Positions 1-10,952 of a DNA stretch of 64,000 bases are shown in pieces. This DNA comes from Anodontia alba. Its lineage: Eukaryota; Mollusca; Bivalvia; Lucinida; Lucinidae. Positions within the stretch are counted from its first letter, which is position 1. Every line of letters begins with the position of its first letter. The position numbers and the translations under genes were made by a program. The notes under the pieces are model-generated. The model worked only from the letters and a program-made list of their open reading frames with translations. It had not been told where the DNA came from and searched no databases. The DNA lies in assembly GCA_964016985.1 (NCBI GenBank), contig OZ024827.1, forward strand, positions 74,720,953-74,784,952, in the 5' to 3' direction.

Positions 1-42
1 GGACGTTCAAATATAAGAAAAAGTAGGGTGGCGAATGGCCTG

Positions 43-111
43 AGCAAACAGTATAGACCCTGATCAGATGCTGCAGAATGCAGCATCTGATCAGGGTCTA
101 CACTGTTTGCA
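43..111. repeat. Palindromic hairpin core (CAAACAGTGTAGACC type)
   Basis: Two arms reading AACAGTATAGACCCTGATCA and its near-perfect reverse complement meet at a TGCAGAATGCAG centre. The same core recurs inside families D, E and J further right. Here it stands without recognisable family ends, so it may be an element cut by the window edge or a bare core. Confidence 0.8.
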
Positions 112-112
112 A

Positions 113-409
113 ATTATCCGGCTGTTTTTTGGCACATCAACAGGTAGGAAAGTCGTCTTATTCAAATATTAGAACAAGTAGCGTGAGATGATAGAGTGTC
201 CCAATATTTATGCCCCCAACTTCAAAGAAGTTGGAGAGGCATATTGCTTCTAGGGCGTTCGTCCATCCATCCTTTCGTCTGTTCGTCCGTTCATCATGCT
301 TTTTGATGCATAGCATAACTTTAGAACCATGCGTGCTACTGTTTAGAAATTTCTTATATTGATTCCTCATGAAAAAACAGCTGACACTTATTTTTTTTTT
401 CTTGACAGA
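113..409. repeat. Divergent repeat leading into the tandem array
   Basis: No gene seen. It contains the short hairpin CCAACTTCAAAGAAGTTGG, a run of GTCCGTCC-like words, and at about 303-380 a block (ATGCATAGCATAACTTTAGA onward, ending in CTCATGAAAAAA) that reappears twice after the array at about 2485 and 2810. The tandem array is therefore embedded in a larger repeated unit. Confidence 0.6.
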
Positions 410-2465
410 ATTATGCCCTTATCCTGAGTTATGGCCCTTTGAAAAAATATGGCTGCAATCTTGCCAGCAAAATATCTCAAAAACTGTTGAAAATAGAGCC
501 TTGAAACTTGATGAATAGACTGGTAGTGATGAGTAGATGACCTGATTAACTTTTGAGTAAATTTTGAAAAATACTTCTTGAGTTATGGCCCTTTGTAATT
601 TTGGGCATTTTTACCTTGTCAGCAAAATATCTCAAAAAACTGTTCGAGCTAGAGCCTTGAAACTTGGTGATGGATTTGTAGTGATGAGTAGATGATCTGA
701 TTAACTTTTGAATAAATTGTGAAAAACGCTTCATGAGTTATGGCCCTTTGTAATTTGGGGCATTTTTACATTGTCAGCAAAATATCTAAAAAAACTGTTG
801 GAGCTAGAGCCTTGAAACTTGATGAATAGATTGGTAGTGATGAATAGATGACTTGATTAACTTTTGAATAAATTCTGAAAAATACTTCATGAGTTATGGC
901 CCTTTGTAATTTTGGGCATTTTTCCCTTGTCAGCAAAAAAATATCTAAAAAACTGTTGGAGCTAGAGCCTTGAAACTTGGTGAATTGATTGGTAATGATG
1001 AGTAGATGACCTGTTTAACTTATGCGTAAATTTTGAAAACTATTTCATGAGCAATGGCCCTTTGTAAATTTGGGCATTTTTCTCCTGTCAGCAAAATATC
1101 TCTAAACTACTGAAGCTAGAGCCTTGAAACTTGATGAATAGACTGGTAGTGATGAGTAGATGACCTGATTAACTTTTGAATAAATTCTGAAAATACTTCA
1201 TGAGTTATGGCCCTTGTTATTTTGGGCATTTTTACCTTGTCGACAAAATATCCCAAAAACTGTTGGAGCTAGAGCCTTGAAACATGCCAAATTGGTTGTT
1301 AATGATGAGTAGATGACCTGATTAACTTTTAAATAAATTTTGAAAAATGTTTCATGAGTAATGGCCCTTTGTAAATTTGGGCATTTTTTCCTTGTCAGCA
1401 AAATATCTCAAAAACTACTGAAGCTAGAGCCTTGAAACTTGATGAATAGATTGGTAGTGATGAGTAGATGATCTGATTAACTTTTGAATAAATTCTGAAA
1501 AATACTTCATGAGTTATAGCCCTTTGTAATTTTGGGCATTTTTACGTTGTCAGCAAAATATCTCAAAAACTGTTTCAGCTAGAGCCTTGAAACTTAGTGA
1601 ATTGATTGGTAATAATAAGTAGATGGCCTGATTAACTTTTGAGTAAATTCTAAGTAATATTTCATGAGTTATGGCCCTTTGTAAAATTGGCCATTTTTCA
1701 CTTGTCAGCAAAAATCTCAAAAACTACTAAAGCTAGAGCGTTGAAACTTGATGAATAGTTTGGTAGTGATGAGTAGATGGTCTGATTAACTTTTGATGTA
1801 TTCTGAAAACTACTTCATGAGTTATGGCCCTTTGTAATTTTGGGCATTTTACCTTGGTAGCAAAATATCTCAAAAACTGTTTGAGCTAGAGCCTTGAAAC
1901 TTGGTGAATTGATTGGTAATGATGATTAGATGGCCTGATTTAAATAAATTTTGAAAAATATTTCATGAGTAATGACCCTTTGTAAATTTGGGCATTTTTT
2001 TCCTTTGTCAGCAAAATATCTCAAAAACTATTGAAGCTAGTGCCTTGAAACTTTATGAATAGATTGGTAGTGATGAGTAGATGACCTGATTAACTTTTGA
2101 ATAAATTCTAAAAAAATACAGCATGAGTTTTGGCCTTTTGTAATTTTGGGCATTTTTACCTTGTCAGCAAAATATTTCAAAAACTGTTGGAGATAGAGCC
2201 TTAAAAACTTAGTGAATTGATTGTTAATGATGAGTAGATGACCTGATTTTGAATTAATTTTGAAAACTATTTCATGAGTAATGGCCCTTTGTAAATTTGG
2301 GCATTTTTCCCTTGTCCGCAAACTATCTAAAAACTATTGAAGCTAGAGCCTTGAAACTATATGAATAGATTGGTAGTGATGAGTAGAAGATCTGATAAAC
2401 TTTTGAATAAATTCTGAAAAATACTTATGGGTTATGGCCTTTTGTAGACTGGGTCATTTGTACCT
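410..2465. repeat. Tandem array, about 14 units of ~154 bp in an alternating dimer
   Basis: Each unit carries GAGTTATGGCCCTTTG, then CAGCAAAATATCTCAAAAAC, then AGAGCCTTGAAACTT, then GATGAGTAGATGACCTGATT. Units begin near 425, 580, 734, 890, 1046, 1200, 1356, 1508, 1664, 1818, 1968, 2124, 2276 and 2427. From about 734 onward two unit types alternate (GATGAATAG..GGTAGTGATG versus GGTGAATTG..GGTAATGATG), giving a ~308-bp higher-order repeat. The short minus-strand open frames here are products of the repeat and not genes. Confidence 0.9.
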
Positions 2466-3000
2466 TGTATTTTCTTTTTTTTATAGCATTTATAGTTTAG
2501 AATCATGTATGCTAATGTTTTGAAATTTCACATATGGATTCCTCATGAAAAAATAAGTGACCGGTATTTTTTTCTTATCTGAATTATCTCCCATTTTAGA
2601 GTAATTTACCTTTTAATAAAATAAATTTGAAATCTTGTTAACAAGATATCTCAAAAAGTATTTGAGTTAGAGCCTTGATAGTTGGTATACTGATTGGTAC
2701 TGAGAAGGAGATTACCTGAATAGATTTTGAACCAATTAAATGAAATGATGTTGGAGTTATGGCCCTTTGCAATTTCTGGCCATTTAATGTTGTTGCTTTA
2801 TTGTGTATAGCATAAGTTTAGAACCATGTATGCTAATGTTTTGAAATTTCATATATGGATTCCTCATGAAAAAAATAGGTGACCCATATTTTTTTTCTTA
2901 CACAAATTATCTCCAATTTTAGAGTTATTTTCCTTTTAGTAAAATAACACTGAAATCTTATATATTTGTACTGTAGTTACCATCATGGGCAAGCAGTGTT
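2466..3000. repeat. Degenerate repeats flanking the array
   Basis: Two related blocks (about 2485-2600 and 2810-2900) share TTAGAACCATGTATGCTAAT followed by CATATATGGATTCCTCATG. Each is followed by a decayed array-like unit with GAGTTATGGCCCTTTG or its remains. No gene seen. Confidence 0.65.
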
Positions 3001-3112
3001 GGAGTCAAGCAGTGTTAGAGTCAGGCAGTTGAGGGCATAGTGTTTTACAAACACCAGCTCTAGTTAGGATTAATACGGCATACAGATTTTGATTTGGTAT
3101 GAAATATTTCAG

Positions 3113-3211
3113 ATTGGTATTGACATAGAGAAGTATCCAGACTATCGGGATGATGTAGATTTCACAGAGAGTCTTGTCACAGAACAGAGTGTCTTCTGTC
3201 TTCCAGCAAAG
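3113..3211 (+). CDS. TAT: TAT-like penultimate exon
   Basis: 99 bases, 33 codons, phase 0 at both ends. The acceptor is ATTTCAG at 3106-3112 and the donor is G/GTTCTT with a weak consensus after the first two bases. Confidence 0.85.
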
Positions 3212-4897
3212 GTTCTTATACTTGCTTTATTTTTTTTATGCTCTGTCAGCTGATCAAATTAATATTTACAAAACCATATAATTATTGTATATATTTAAAA
3301 TGTAGAAATAATCATACCAGGATTGAAGGATGAAGGCTTAACTTTGAAAATGTATGTCTAGTTTTAATGTCAGTTTTGATAATTCCAAGTAATTATAATA
3401 GTTTTTGTTACTTTTGCACCCACACATCTTGCAGGTACTCACTGGATGAAGCAATTCCAATAAGAGCCCACAAGAGAAGTTTTTGTGCAAAAATAACTGT
3501 TTATCTTCTCAGTTCTCACTTTACTGGACCTACCATATTTACCTGAGTTTTTGGATAGACAGGCTTGACTAAACAATGTAGAACAGTTTTTACATCTGAT
3601 CAGGGTCTACATATTTGTCACTTACTCAGCAGTTTTTAGACAAGCCAGCAGGTAGTAAATTAATCTTCAAAATTTAGGATCAGTATTATAAAGAATTGAG
3701 CTTCAGTCGACTCTCGTTATCTGGAAGTCCAAGGGACTCTCTAAAATACTTCGAGATATCCGTACCTCGAAATATGAGAGTTGCAGAAGTGAGGAAAACA
3801 ATAAATCAAACAACCACATTAAACAAATGAATATGTAATTTGACTCCTGAAGTTAGAGATCTATTGAAAATATTGTGGAAAAGAGGAGAAATTGCTCCTT
3901 AGGAGCAATTTCTCCTCTTTCCCAGAATATTTTGTTACCTGTTCTTAGATTTCCATGTTAAAGCAGGGACCAGAATTTCACTTTGAGATAAGCGGTTATT
4001 CGAGGTAAGCGAGGTCAAGATAACGAGAGTCGACTGTATTTGAATATATTGGGTAAATTCAGTACAAACTGCATGTGAAGTGATTGATTGTAGCCAAACT
4101 GCTGAACCCATTTATGCCAAGTGGACTCTTCTACACAACTCTTTGGTCCATCTGTTTCCAATAGCAGGGGCTCTGGTTACTTTTTATTGTCACTATGTTT
4201 TATTGGAATTACTGTATTTAATGCAAACAGTGTACACCCTGATCAGATGTCGTGAGCTCCTTTTGGAGTGAATATTTTAAGAAGAATCTTCTTAAATCAT
4301 CTACTTTCAAATATTTATTAATGCACAACTTAATGCCAAATGGTCCCAAATTTTAATATTAAAATAGTAGCTACTGTTGGAAAAAAGATGCAGTTTTAAA
4401 CCTAGAAAGTGATACTCTTTCAGTTATCATCATCTCCAGATAAGAGAGGTATCCTCTTAAATATTTTTGATATTTATCCATGAAATTATATTGTTGATAC
4501 TTGTACTCATTAGAAGCACCTTGGTGAGTTGCTTTTAATGAGTACCTACAACATATGTTTTCATGAAGAAATAAGAAAGATATCAATATTTTTGGTTGAA
4601 AACATTTTCTTATCTGGAGCTGATGAATACCCTAAACATATGTTTCATAAAGAATTACAAACAGTATCAGTATTTTGGGGTTGTAAACAGGGCCTTATCT
4701 GAAGCTATTAATTTTGCCATTTTCTTTGTTCTTTTCAGTGTTTTGACTACCCCAACTATTTCCGAGTTGTGTTAACTGTTCCCCGAGAAAAACTGCTGGA
4801 AGCTTGTGACAGAATTGAAGAATTCTGTGGGAAACATTACCAGAAACATATGTTGAATGGCCAGCAGAATGGCAACTTTGACTTGTGGATAGATTGA
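3113..4897 (+). CDS. TAT: Tyrosine aminotransferase-like, 3' two exons (partial gene)
   Basis: Exons 3113-3211 and 4739-4897 encode 33 and 52 residues, ending at TGA 4895-4897. TAT is a cytosolic PLP-dependent class-I aminotransferase that starts tyrosine breakdown by moving the amino group to 2-oxoglutarate to give 4-hydroxyphenylpyruvate. The pieces read [17 protein letters not shown].. [10 protein letters not shown] and [20 protein letters not shown], which match the C-terminal part of the small domain in the TAT family; the Arg in YFRVVLT is at the position that holds the substrate carboxylate in this fold. The PLP lysine and most of the enzyme lie in upstream exons, not found in the 3.1 kb to the left. 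Both exons have sound splice sites (TTTCAG before 3113, AAAG/GTTCTT after 3211, TTTTCAG before 4739). The second exon is phase 0. The tail after GKHYQK is lineage-specific. Identity is confident from conserved spacing; the exact paralogue is an inference. Confidence 0.88.
3704..4036. mobile_element. Family G MITE in the TAT intron
   Basis: The ends read CAGTCGACTCTCGTTATCT and its reverse complement AGATAACGAGAGTCGACTG. The middle is a hairpin built on GGAGAAATTGCTCCTTAGGAG. The right end abuts TA, as expected for pogo/Tc1-type elements; the left flank has lost it. A second copy in opposite orientation lies at 8665-8994. Confidence 0.85.
4385..4640. repeat. Family A palindrome, degenerate
   Basis: Contains GTACTCATTAGAAGCACCTT and the complementary half ending in ACAACATATGTTTTCATGAA, with CTCCAGATAAGAG outer flanks. 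It lies in the last TAT intron. Confidence 0.6.
4739..4897 (+). CDS. TAT: TAT-like terminal exon
   Basis: 159 bases with stop TGA at 4895-4897. The acceptor CTTTTCAG lies directly before TGT (Cys). It encodes the conserved FRVVLTVP strand and the last helix. Confidence 0.88.
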   Translation, partial: CFDYPNYFRVVLTVPREKLLEACDRIEEFCGKHYQKHMLNGQQNGNFDLWID

Positions 4898-4915
4898 AGT
4901 GGGCGATATAATGGT

Positions 4916-5124
4916 TTAACCCTTAAAGAGCTAATTACAACCACAGCAGACGACACTTTGAAATATTTTTTTTTTTTTTTTTTTTTGTTTTTCATAGAAA
5001 TAAGGCTTGCCATTTCATGTGAATCATCTGCCTAGCAGGTCAAGTCTTATTTTCTCTGAAAAATAAAAAAATCAATTTTAGAAAATTGTCTGGCTGCAAA
5101 TTTGCTTAACATTTAAGGGATAAC
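4916..5124. mobile_element. Family B MITE in the TAT 3' UTR
   Basis: It starts TTAACCCTTAAAGAGCTAAT 18 bases after the TAT stop codon and ends in ACATTTAAGGGATAAC. The core is AAATAAGGCTTGCCATTTCA with its complement. TTAA-plus-CCCTT ends are piggyBac-like; this is an inference from the ends alone. Confidence 0.8.
5062..5067 (+). promoter_or_regulatory. Candidate poly(A) signal AATAAA for TAT
   Basis: AATAAA 165 bases past the TAT stop lies inside the family B element, so the transcript may end within a mobile element. Other A-rich hexamers nearby could serve instead. Confidence 0.45.
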
Positions 5125-5310
5125 AGTTAGCCTACTTGGCAAAAATTTCAGCCGACGACACTGAAATATTTTTATTATTTTTCCCAGAAAATTGGAGCTC
5201 CAAAGGAGACAATTTGTATAAAATGCTAAACCCAATTTTCTTGAAAAAAATGTGAAAAATATTAATCTGTTGCCTGCCGCTTTTGCCCAGGAAATGCTAA
5301 TAGGTTTTTG
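5118..5310. repeat. Degenerate family C MITE
   Basis: AATTTCAGCCGACGACACTG, then TTTTCCCAGAAAATTGG, then GGAGACAATTTG, in family C order but with a decayed right half. Confidence 0.6.
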
Positions 5311-5662
5311 GCAATGCATTTATATCAGATGATTGGTGCATTTTTATATACATGTACTTTTTTATTGAATGAAAGTTAATGGACCTGGCTTTCAGGAAAC
5401 CTTCCATATATCATATGCAAACAGGAAATGCATGGACTAGTCTGGTCAAAATCTTCACTGTTTAAACACTGTTTTAACACTTAAAGTCCTGACACAATAG
5501 CAACAGACAACATCATAAAATGAGCTACATTGCGAGAAAAAGGCCCTTTTGACTTTCCATCAAATCAACCCATAATTGCCCATGCCTGGTGCCTTAGCGA
5601 GGCTACAGGTCTAGTTCTTTGGCTGAATTTTCCCTACTGCTTACATTAGCCAACAGCATAGG
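5311..5662. other. No gene seen
   Basis: AT-rich unique-looking sequence with no open frame above noise and no exon-like conservation that I can recognise. Confidence 0.5.
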
Positions 5663-5703
5663 TTCTGGCGAGCCTGTGTGGATGCGCAGGCTCGCCAGAA
5701 CGT
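5663..5703. repeat. Short hairpin GTTCTGGCGAGCCTG
   Basis: A 15-bp arm GTTCTGGCGAGCCTG is followed after about 10 bases by its exact complement CAGGCTCGCCAGAAC. Function unknown. Confidence 0.8.
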
Positions 5704-5801
5704 TTGCTGTTTGCATATGCTGTAACAACTCTTTTCCCATGATGCAGCTCAAATGTACTTTTTTTTTAGCTCATCAGCACTATGCTCAAGATGAGCTATA
5801 G

Positions 5802-7599
5802 CAGGGTTCTCGGGGACGCAGAATCCTGCGTCCCGGGACGCATAAATCAGGGTCCGGACTCTTAAAAATTCCCAAAGCCGAGTCCGCCGGACGCATGTTT
5901 TTTCCCCGTGGGACTACTACTAATTATGGTCGGATTATTTGACTGAAGTATAAAGTCCGCCGCGTGTTATTCGTATCGTCGGTAGTACTTCAAAGAACAG
6001 TAATAATCCGCCGCGTGCTTTTCACACATGCGACAGTACCGTTATTTGCAAAGCAAGCGGTAGTTAAACAGGTGTTGGCAGTTCACACTTCAGCGATCGA
6101 GTAATTAAAGCATGCGACTGACAGCGGTATGCGACCCCTTCCCTCACTGTGTATTGCCTGCACCACCGACTGATTCATCGAAAATACACGCGCAGGTATC
6201 ATGATTTCATCCGTTTAGGGTTTTTTTTTTTTTTTGTTATTAGTAGATCATTTTTTTTTTAATTTAAAAATTTTCGGACGCTGAATTTTCGTCACTAACA
6301 TCATAAACGCCCGCTTTTTTTTTTTTTTTTTTTTTTGTTAAAAGACAAGTGTCTCAGACAAGTGTACCTTATTCCTTTGCGAGGTATCAGTCTGCGCTCA
6401 GGTCTGCGGTTCTAAACGGTTATTCCTGCTTGTCACTAAGAAAAAAAGAAAAAAACAAAGTTTCCCAAGTCCCATAATTTCTATCCCTTAAGCCATGTGA
6501 AGAGTCTAATGGGACTGCTCAGATGCACCCCGGACGACGGAATATATGATTCGGGACTGTTATAGTTTAAGTTACATTTTCTATTGCTCCCGCATGAAGA
6601 AAGCACGTGCTCATAATGGTAGCGCGTGCTCGTAAGAGTAACGTCATTTGACAGCGTGGCGGGAAACCGTTTTGGAAGAAAAACGAACTATTACCATGTT
6701 GCACAGTAGAGCACGTTCTTGTCAGAAATGCATATGAATCAGACACATATTTAAAATAGAACGAAATTATCGAGAGTTTTTAGGTAAATCAAAGCAGTTG
6801 GTCGAAAAGATAGTGAAGAAGTCCCGGACATTTTTTCGCAGTGTGTATTGATTGCAGCACGGTGCAAATCTCGGACCCATTCCATTGATGGGTCCGAGGT
6901 GCAAATGTAAACACTGAAATGACGTTTTGCGGGAAGCTCAACAGAAGTGTCCATGATCAGAATGTGCGGATATATTGCATATATCAGTTTGCGATAGCAT
7001 ATAACGGAGCTTTAATAAGTTTTGATTAAAGTATTTTCTCTTATATACATAACACTCAAGATCACTTAATAAAGACAGCAACGAACCAAACTTTTTGGGT
7101 TGGGGTATTGAATTTAAGGGCGACGAACTTTACCATGCAAGTAAAATAGGTTATGGTTGTCATGTTTGCAGTCATATCTTCCTGGTCTGCAAAGATGTGT
7201 CTATTTTCCCATCAGGGAGACATGACGTCATCCTAATTTATGGGCAAACTCTATTGAATTAACATCCTCGGGATGTGTGATAATGACTACCAGTTGGTTA
7301 CACACACATTACTATATAATAATAATACATAAAGCAAAGCAGAGACCAAAATCAGTTGGTAAAAAAAAAAAAAAAAAAAAAAAAAAATGTGAACATAAGG
7401 AAACTGATTCGCCATCTGGTATTAACAGAATGAAGTTAGCTGGGACTCACTATTAAAGGAGAGTCATGAAAAAAAAAAAAAAAAAAAAATGGGACTCCTA
7501 TTTTTGGGGAGTGGGACTCCTACTTTTTGGCTGGGACTCCTACTTTTTTTTAAAAGGGAGTCCCGGACTCCCACTTTTAAAATCCTAGTGAGAACCCTG
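5802..7599. mobile_element. 1.8-kb TIR element with 5-bp target duplication TATAG
   Basis: The left end CAGGGTTCTC and right end GAGAACCCTG form 10-bp inverted repeats. TATAG lies directly outside both ends (5797-5801 and 7600-7604). Removing the element and one TATAG restores GAGCTATAGTGATCAC, a word I associate with a bivalve repeat, so the insertion looks clean. The inside is GC-richer at the left (ACGCAGAATCCTGCGTCCCG) and has GGGACTCCTA repeats at the right. No transposase frame is visible, so it is non-autonomous. CAGGG ends suggest hAT, but hAT normally makes 8-bp duplications; assignment is open. Confidence 0.8.
6868..6902. repeat. Hairpin CTCGGACCCAT / ATGGGTCCGAG
   Basis: Arms of about 11 bases with a short loop, inside the 1.8-kb element and flanked on both sides by GGTGCAAAT-like words. 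It could be a folded RNA or just a repeat scar. Confidence 0.6.
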
Positions 7600-7604
7600 T
7601 ATAG

Positions 7605-7890
7605 TGATCACTTTTTGTCCATCATCCGTTTGTCCATGCATCTGTGCGTCCGTCGGTTAACATTTTCAAAGACTTCTCTGAAGCTGCTGTGCCAATTTTG
7701 CTCAAATTTCATATAAAGCCTCCTTAGGTTGGGGGAAGGATAGATTACTAAAATGGTCATGATCCATTGACTAAGATGGCAGCCATGCCCATATATGGTA
7801 AAAACCTTTACAAATCTTCTTCTCCAGAACTGAGGATGCCTTGGGGCTGAGTATTTGCACAAATCATTGGGGACAAGGGCTGGCATGTCA
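7605..7890. repeat. Host repeat interrupted by the 1.8-kb element
   Basis: TGATCACTTTTTGTCCATCA, then TTGCTCAAATTTCATATAAA, CTAAGATGGCAGCCATGCCC and CTTCTTCTCCAGAACTGAGG. The same modules occur in reverse order and opposite strand at 22900-23650. Confidence 0.7.
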
Positions 7891-8229
7891 TTAACCCTTA
7901 ACCCATTTTAGATTGAATAAACTCCCCCACATTATATATTGGAAGAGTTGAATTTCAACTTTAGGTATGTCAGGCTATGCGATTTAGATATTCCTAGAGA
8001 AAAGCAGCCAAATTTTTTTGCAAATTGTGGAGACCCAGATTGGTCGCGACAATCTGCAACATCTGATCTAGGAATGCACTCCTTGCCAGTTACCTTTTGT
8101 TGGGTTTCCAGATTAAAATGGGAAAAGCGCTAAGCAAATTAAATCCTTTTGTTATTTTTTTCAGAGAAAATAAGACTTGATCTTTCATTTGAATCGCCTA
8201 CATGTCACGCAACCGAGGAATGCAAATAT

Positions 8230-8545
8230 GCACAACAATATTAGTATATAATAAGAACACACCTCCAGATAAGAGGAGTATAAATAAAAATAATCATGTA
8301 GGTAATCCTGTGAAGGGCCTTACCCATATGCTTTGGATATTTGTTAGAATTGCCTCAGTGAGGCAATTCTAACAAATATCAAAAACATATGGGTAAGGCC
8401 CTTTACAGGATTACCTACAACATACGTATTTGTAAAGAAGTACAAAAAATATCTAATGAGCACCACAACATAGTTTTTTTGGTGAAAATAGGAAAAATAT
8501 CAGTAATTATCAGTTGAAAAAAAAGTGCCTACCTGGAGGTATGAG
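8230..8545. repeat. Family A variant with GGATATTTGTTAGAATTGCC core
   Basis: A long palindrome at about 8325-8450: AGGGCCTTACCCATATG on the left, its complement CATATGGGTAAGGCCCTT on the right, and TTGCCTCAGTGAGGCAA at the centre. Outer sequence (CTCCAGATAAGAG, ACCTGGAGGTATGAGAGG) is family-A like. The core is shared with 62770-62880. Confidence 0.8.
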
Positions 8546-8664
8546 AGGTGTTAGAAAACATGATAAGGGAGATAATTCTGATCAGGATCAGCAACACAAT
8601 TACCTTTAAAGTGACATTTATTATTGTAGCAAATAACAGTCAGAATCATTTTTATTTCTTTATA

Positions 8665-8994
8665 CAGTTGACTCCCATTATCTGGAACTCGCTTATCTCG
8701 AATAACCGCTTATCTCGAAGTGAAAATCTGGTCCCTGCCTAAACAGGAAAATCTAACAAAATGTAAAAATATTGTGGAAAAGAGGAGAAATTGCTCCTAA
8801 GGAGCAATTTCTTCTCTTTTCCACAATATTTTCAATATATCTCTAACTTCAAGAGTCCAATTACACATATATTTGTTAAATGTGGTTAATCAAATTAGTT
8901 TTTCCTCAGTTCTGCAAATCTGATATGTCGAAGTACGGATATCTCGAAATATTCCAGAGGGTCCCTTGGAATTCGAGATAACGAGAGTTGACTG
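8665..8994. mobile_element. Family G MITE with TA flanks
   Basis: CAGTTGACTCCCATTATCT at the left and AGATAACGAGAGTTGACTG at the right, with TA directly outside both (8663-8664, 8995-8996). The internal hairpin GGAGAAATTGCTCCTAAGGAG matches 3704-4036 in inverted orientation. Confidence 0.88.
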
Positions 8995-8999
8995 TATTT

Positions 9000-9182
9000 T
9001 TTTTTCACAAAAAATAAGGCTTGACATATGATGTGAACTTTCCTTGTATCAGATGATTCACATAAAAAATCAAGTCTTATTTTCACAGAACAATAATACA
9101 GCAATAATTTTAGAATGACGTCTGCTCTTGATGTGACTGATGCTTTAATGCTTTCAGCAGACGACATATTGTAATTTATTAT
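9000..9182. repeat. Family B-like fold-back, degenerate
   Basis: AAAATAAGGCTTGACATATG pairs with AAAATCAAGTCTTATTTTCA. The right end keeps ACGTCTGCT. The usual TTAACCCT ends are gone. Confidence 0.6.
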
Positions 9183-9223
9183 ATACAAAGTAATGAAATA
9201 TAGAGAATTATTAATGAAATAAA

Positions 9224-9706
9224 ATGCATATTTTCACTAGTGAAATATAAGTTTTATATTTTCACTAGTGAAAATATAAAACTTATATTTTCACTCCTCT
9301 GAGCAGTGAAAAATATAGGCTCTGGAACTATTCGGACGGCACAAAGAACTAAAATTTGCATGTTTTTATTACACGAGATGAAAATTTTTATGGTATTCAC
9401 AGAAAAAGAGTAAATTTTCTTTTTATTTTATTGTTTACAGGCCAATGCGCGTTTCTGACGTCATATATAACGTCACCAAACAAAACATGAACGTCATGGC
9501 AAGATTAGCATCTCTTCTATCGAAAGTGATGTATATAATAAAAAGAAAATTCAAATGTTTGTCGTGAATATGACTTTTGTTTCATCTCGTGAAGTGAAAA
9601 AATGTATATTTCATTCGTGCCTTCGGCACTCATGAAATATACATTTTTTCACTTCACTCGATGAAATAAAAGTCATATTCACTCCAAACATTTGAATATC
9701 CTCTAT
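9224..9706. repeat. Fold-back element with two separate hairpins and a CRE-like site
   Basis: The left hairpin (about 9230-9300) is built on ATATTTTCACTAGTGAAAATAT and the right one (about 9590-9705) on TGAAATATACATTTTTTCAC around GTGCCTTCGGCAC. The spacer holds TGACGTCA at 9456-9463, a perfect CREB/ATF-type octamer, and a second ACGTCA. The outer words GAATATGACTTTTGTTTCAT and its complement frame the right hairpin. Confidence 0.7.
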
Positions 9707-9914
9707 ATATATATTTTTTTTTTTTTATTTTTCACCAGTTTGTCGTTTGCATTATAGTAGAGAGAGTAGTAAAAGTTAAAGGATAAGATTTAAAAAATAT
9801 GACAGCTTACCTGGCCTGTCATGTGATTTGGTTGGACTTCTCCATGAATTTATTAGTTTTAATCCTAAAACTGTAGAATTTAATTATTAACAGATTACAT
9901 GCTAATATATTTTT

Positions 9915-10070
9915 GTCTTATTATTTACAGAAAATAATGCTTGACATTTCATGTGAAGTGTCTATTGTTTACAGGAAATAAAGCTTGACATTTCATGTGA
10001 ATTGTCTCTGTAGGAGACACTTGGCATGAAATATAAAGCTTTATTTTCTGTAAATAATAATAAAACAATG
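9915..10070. repeat. Family B/C core fragment with duplicated left arm
   Basis: AATGCTTGACATTTCATGTGA occurs twice in a row (about 9938 and 9980) before the complementary right arm, so one arm has been duplicated. Confidence 0.65.
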
Positions 10071-10731
10071 TATAATTTGTTTTCTGTTTATTGTGTGAAT
10101 TTGTAAAAGTAAAAATTTATCGGAGAAATTTTGCTGGAATTGGGATCTGCTCTGGAAATACAGGGTATTCATAACTCATTAATTTCATTGACAAGTCATG
10201 CCACAAGAAAACCTAATTTATGTGTTGAGCAATATACAAAAAATAGTACAGGAGTCATAACATGGGAACATGTGTCTTCATACATGTGTCCAGCTAAGAC
10301 TCAGATCAGCTTGCACATCTGCAAAAGCTATGATTATGCTTTGTGCTGGGTTTATTTAAATCATTTCTCAACAGCCTTACCTAGCATACCTTTCATATTT
10401 GGATCAGCATTTTATGGGAAGGTCTACTTTCATTTAGGTGAGCTATCTGATTATATGGGCCATGTCAGGCGAAAAAGAGCCCAACTGGGCTTTTGCTCTC
10501 CATTGATACATTCTATAGTATCCAATGATTATGTAAGCAGACAACAAAGGCCCGGATCAGACTGCACGGATGTGCAGGCTGATCTGGACTTTAGCTGTCC
10601 ACATATTCCAGAAGACATGCTATCGCATGGTGCATGGTGTGATATGGCAAGTGGCATAAAGCAGGGGTTCTTACGGCACAGTACGGGTGTAAAATTTCCT
10701 TAGCCAACTCACATATGCCAGTAAAACTTAA
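10071..10731. other. No supported gene; 190-codon open frame of unknown meaning
   Basis: An open frame at 10131-10703 (+) shows no domain, no splice context and ordinary composition. It runs over the palindromic word CAGACTGCACGGATGTGCAG shared with 25310-25340, which argues that it is a chance frame in repeats. Confidence 0.5.
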
Positions 10732-10952
10732 TTAACATTTGATTAATGTTTAGCACTCTGGGTAAAATTTTCAGCAGACAGTATGAAATATTTTTCTTAT
10801 TTTTCCCAGGAAACAGGATTTGACATTTCATGCAAATTGTTGCCCATGGAGACAATTTGCATGAAGTGTCAAATCCTACATTCTGGGAAAAAATAAGAAA
10901 AATGTCATCACTTTGTCATCTGCTGAATTCGTCCAGAGTATGGTAAAGGTTA
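10732..10952. mobile_element. Family C MITE
   Basis: The GTTTAGCACTCTGGGTAAAA left end and the CCAGAGTATGGTAAAGGTTA right end surround the hairpin TTGACATTTCATGCAAATTG / AATTTGCATGAAGTGTCAAA. Confidence 0.85.

Noticed and set aside
10131..10703. 190-codon open frame as a gene
   Set aside because: No domain, no splice signals, and it includes a palindromic repeat word found elsewhere. Kept only as an unexplained open frame.
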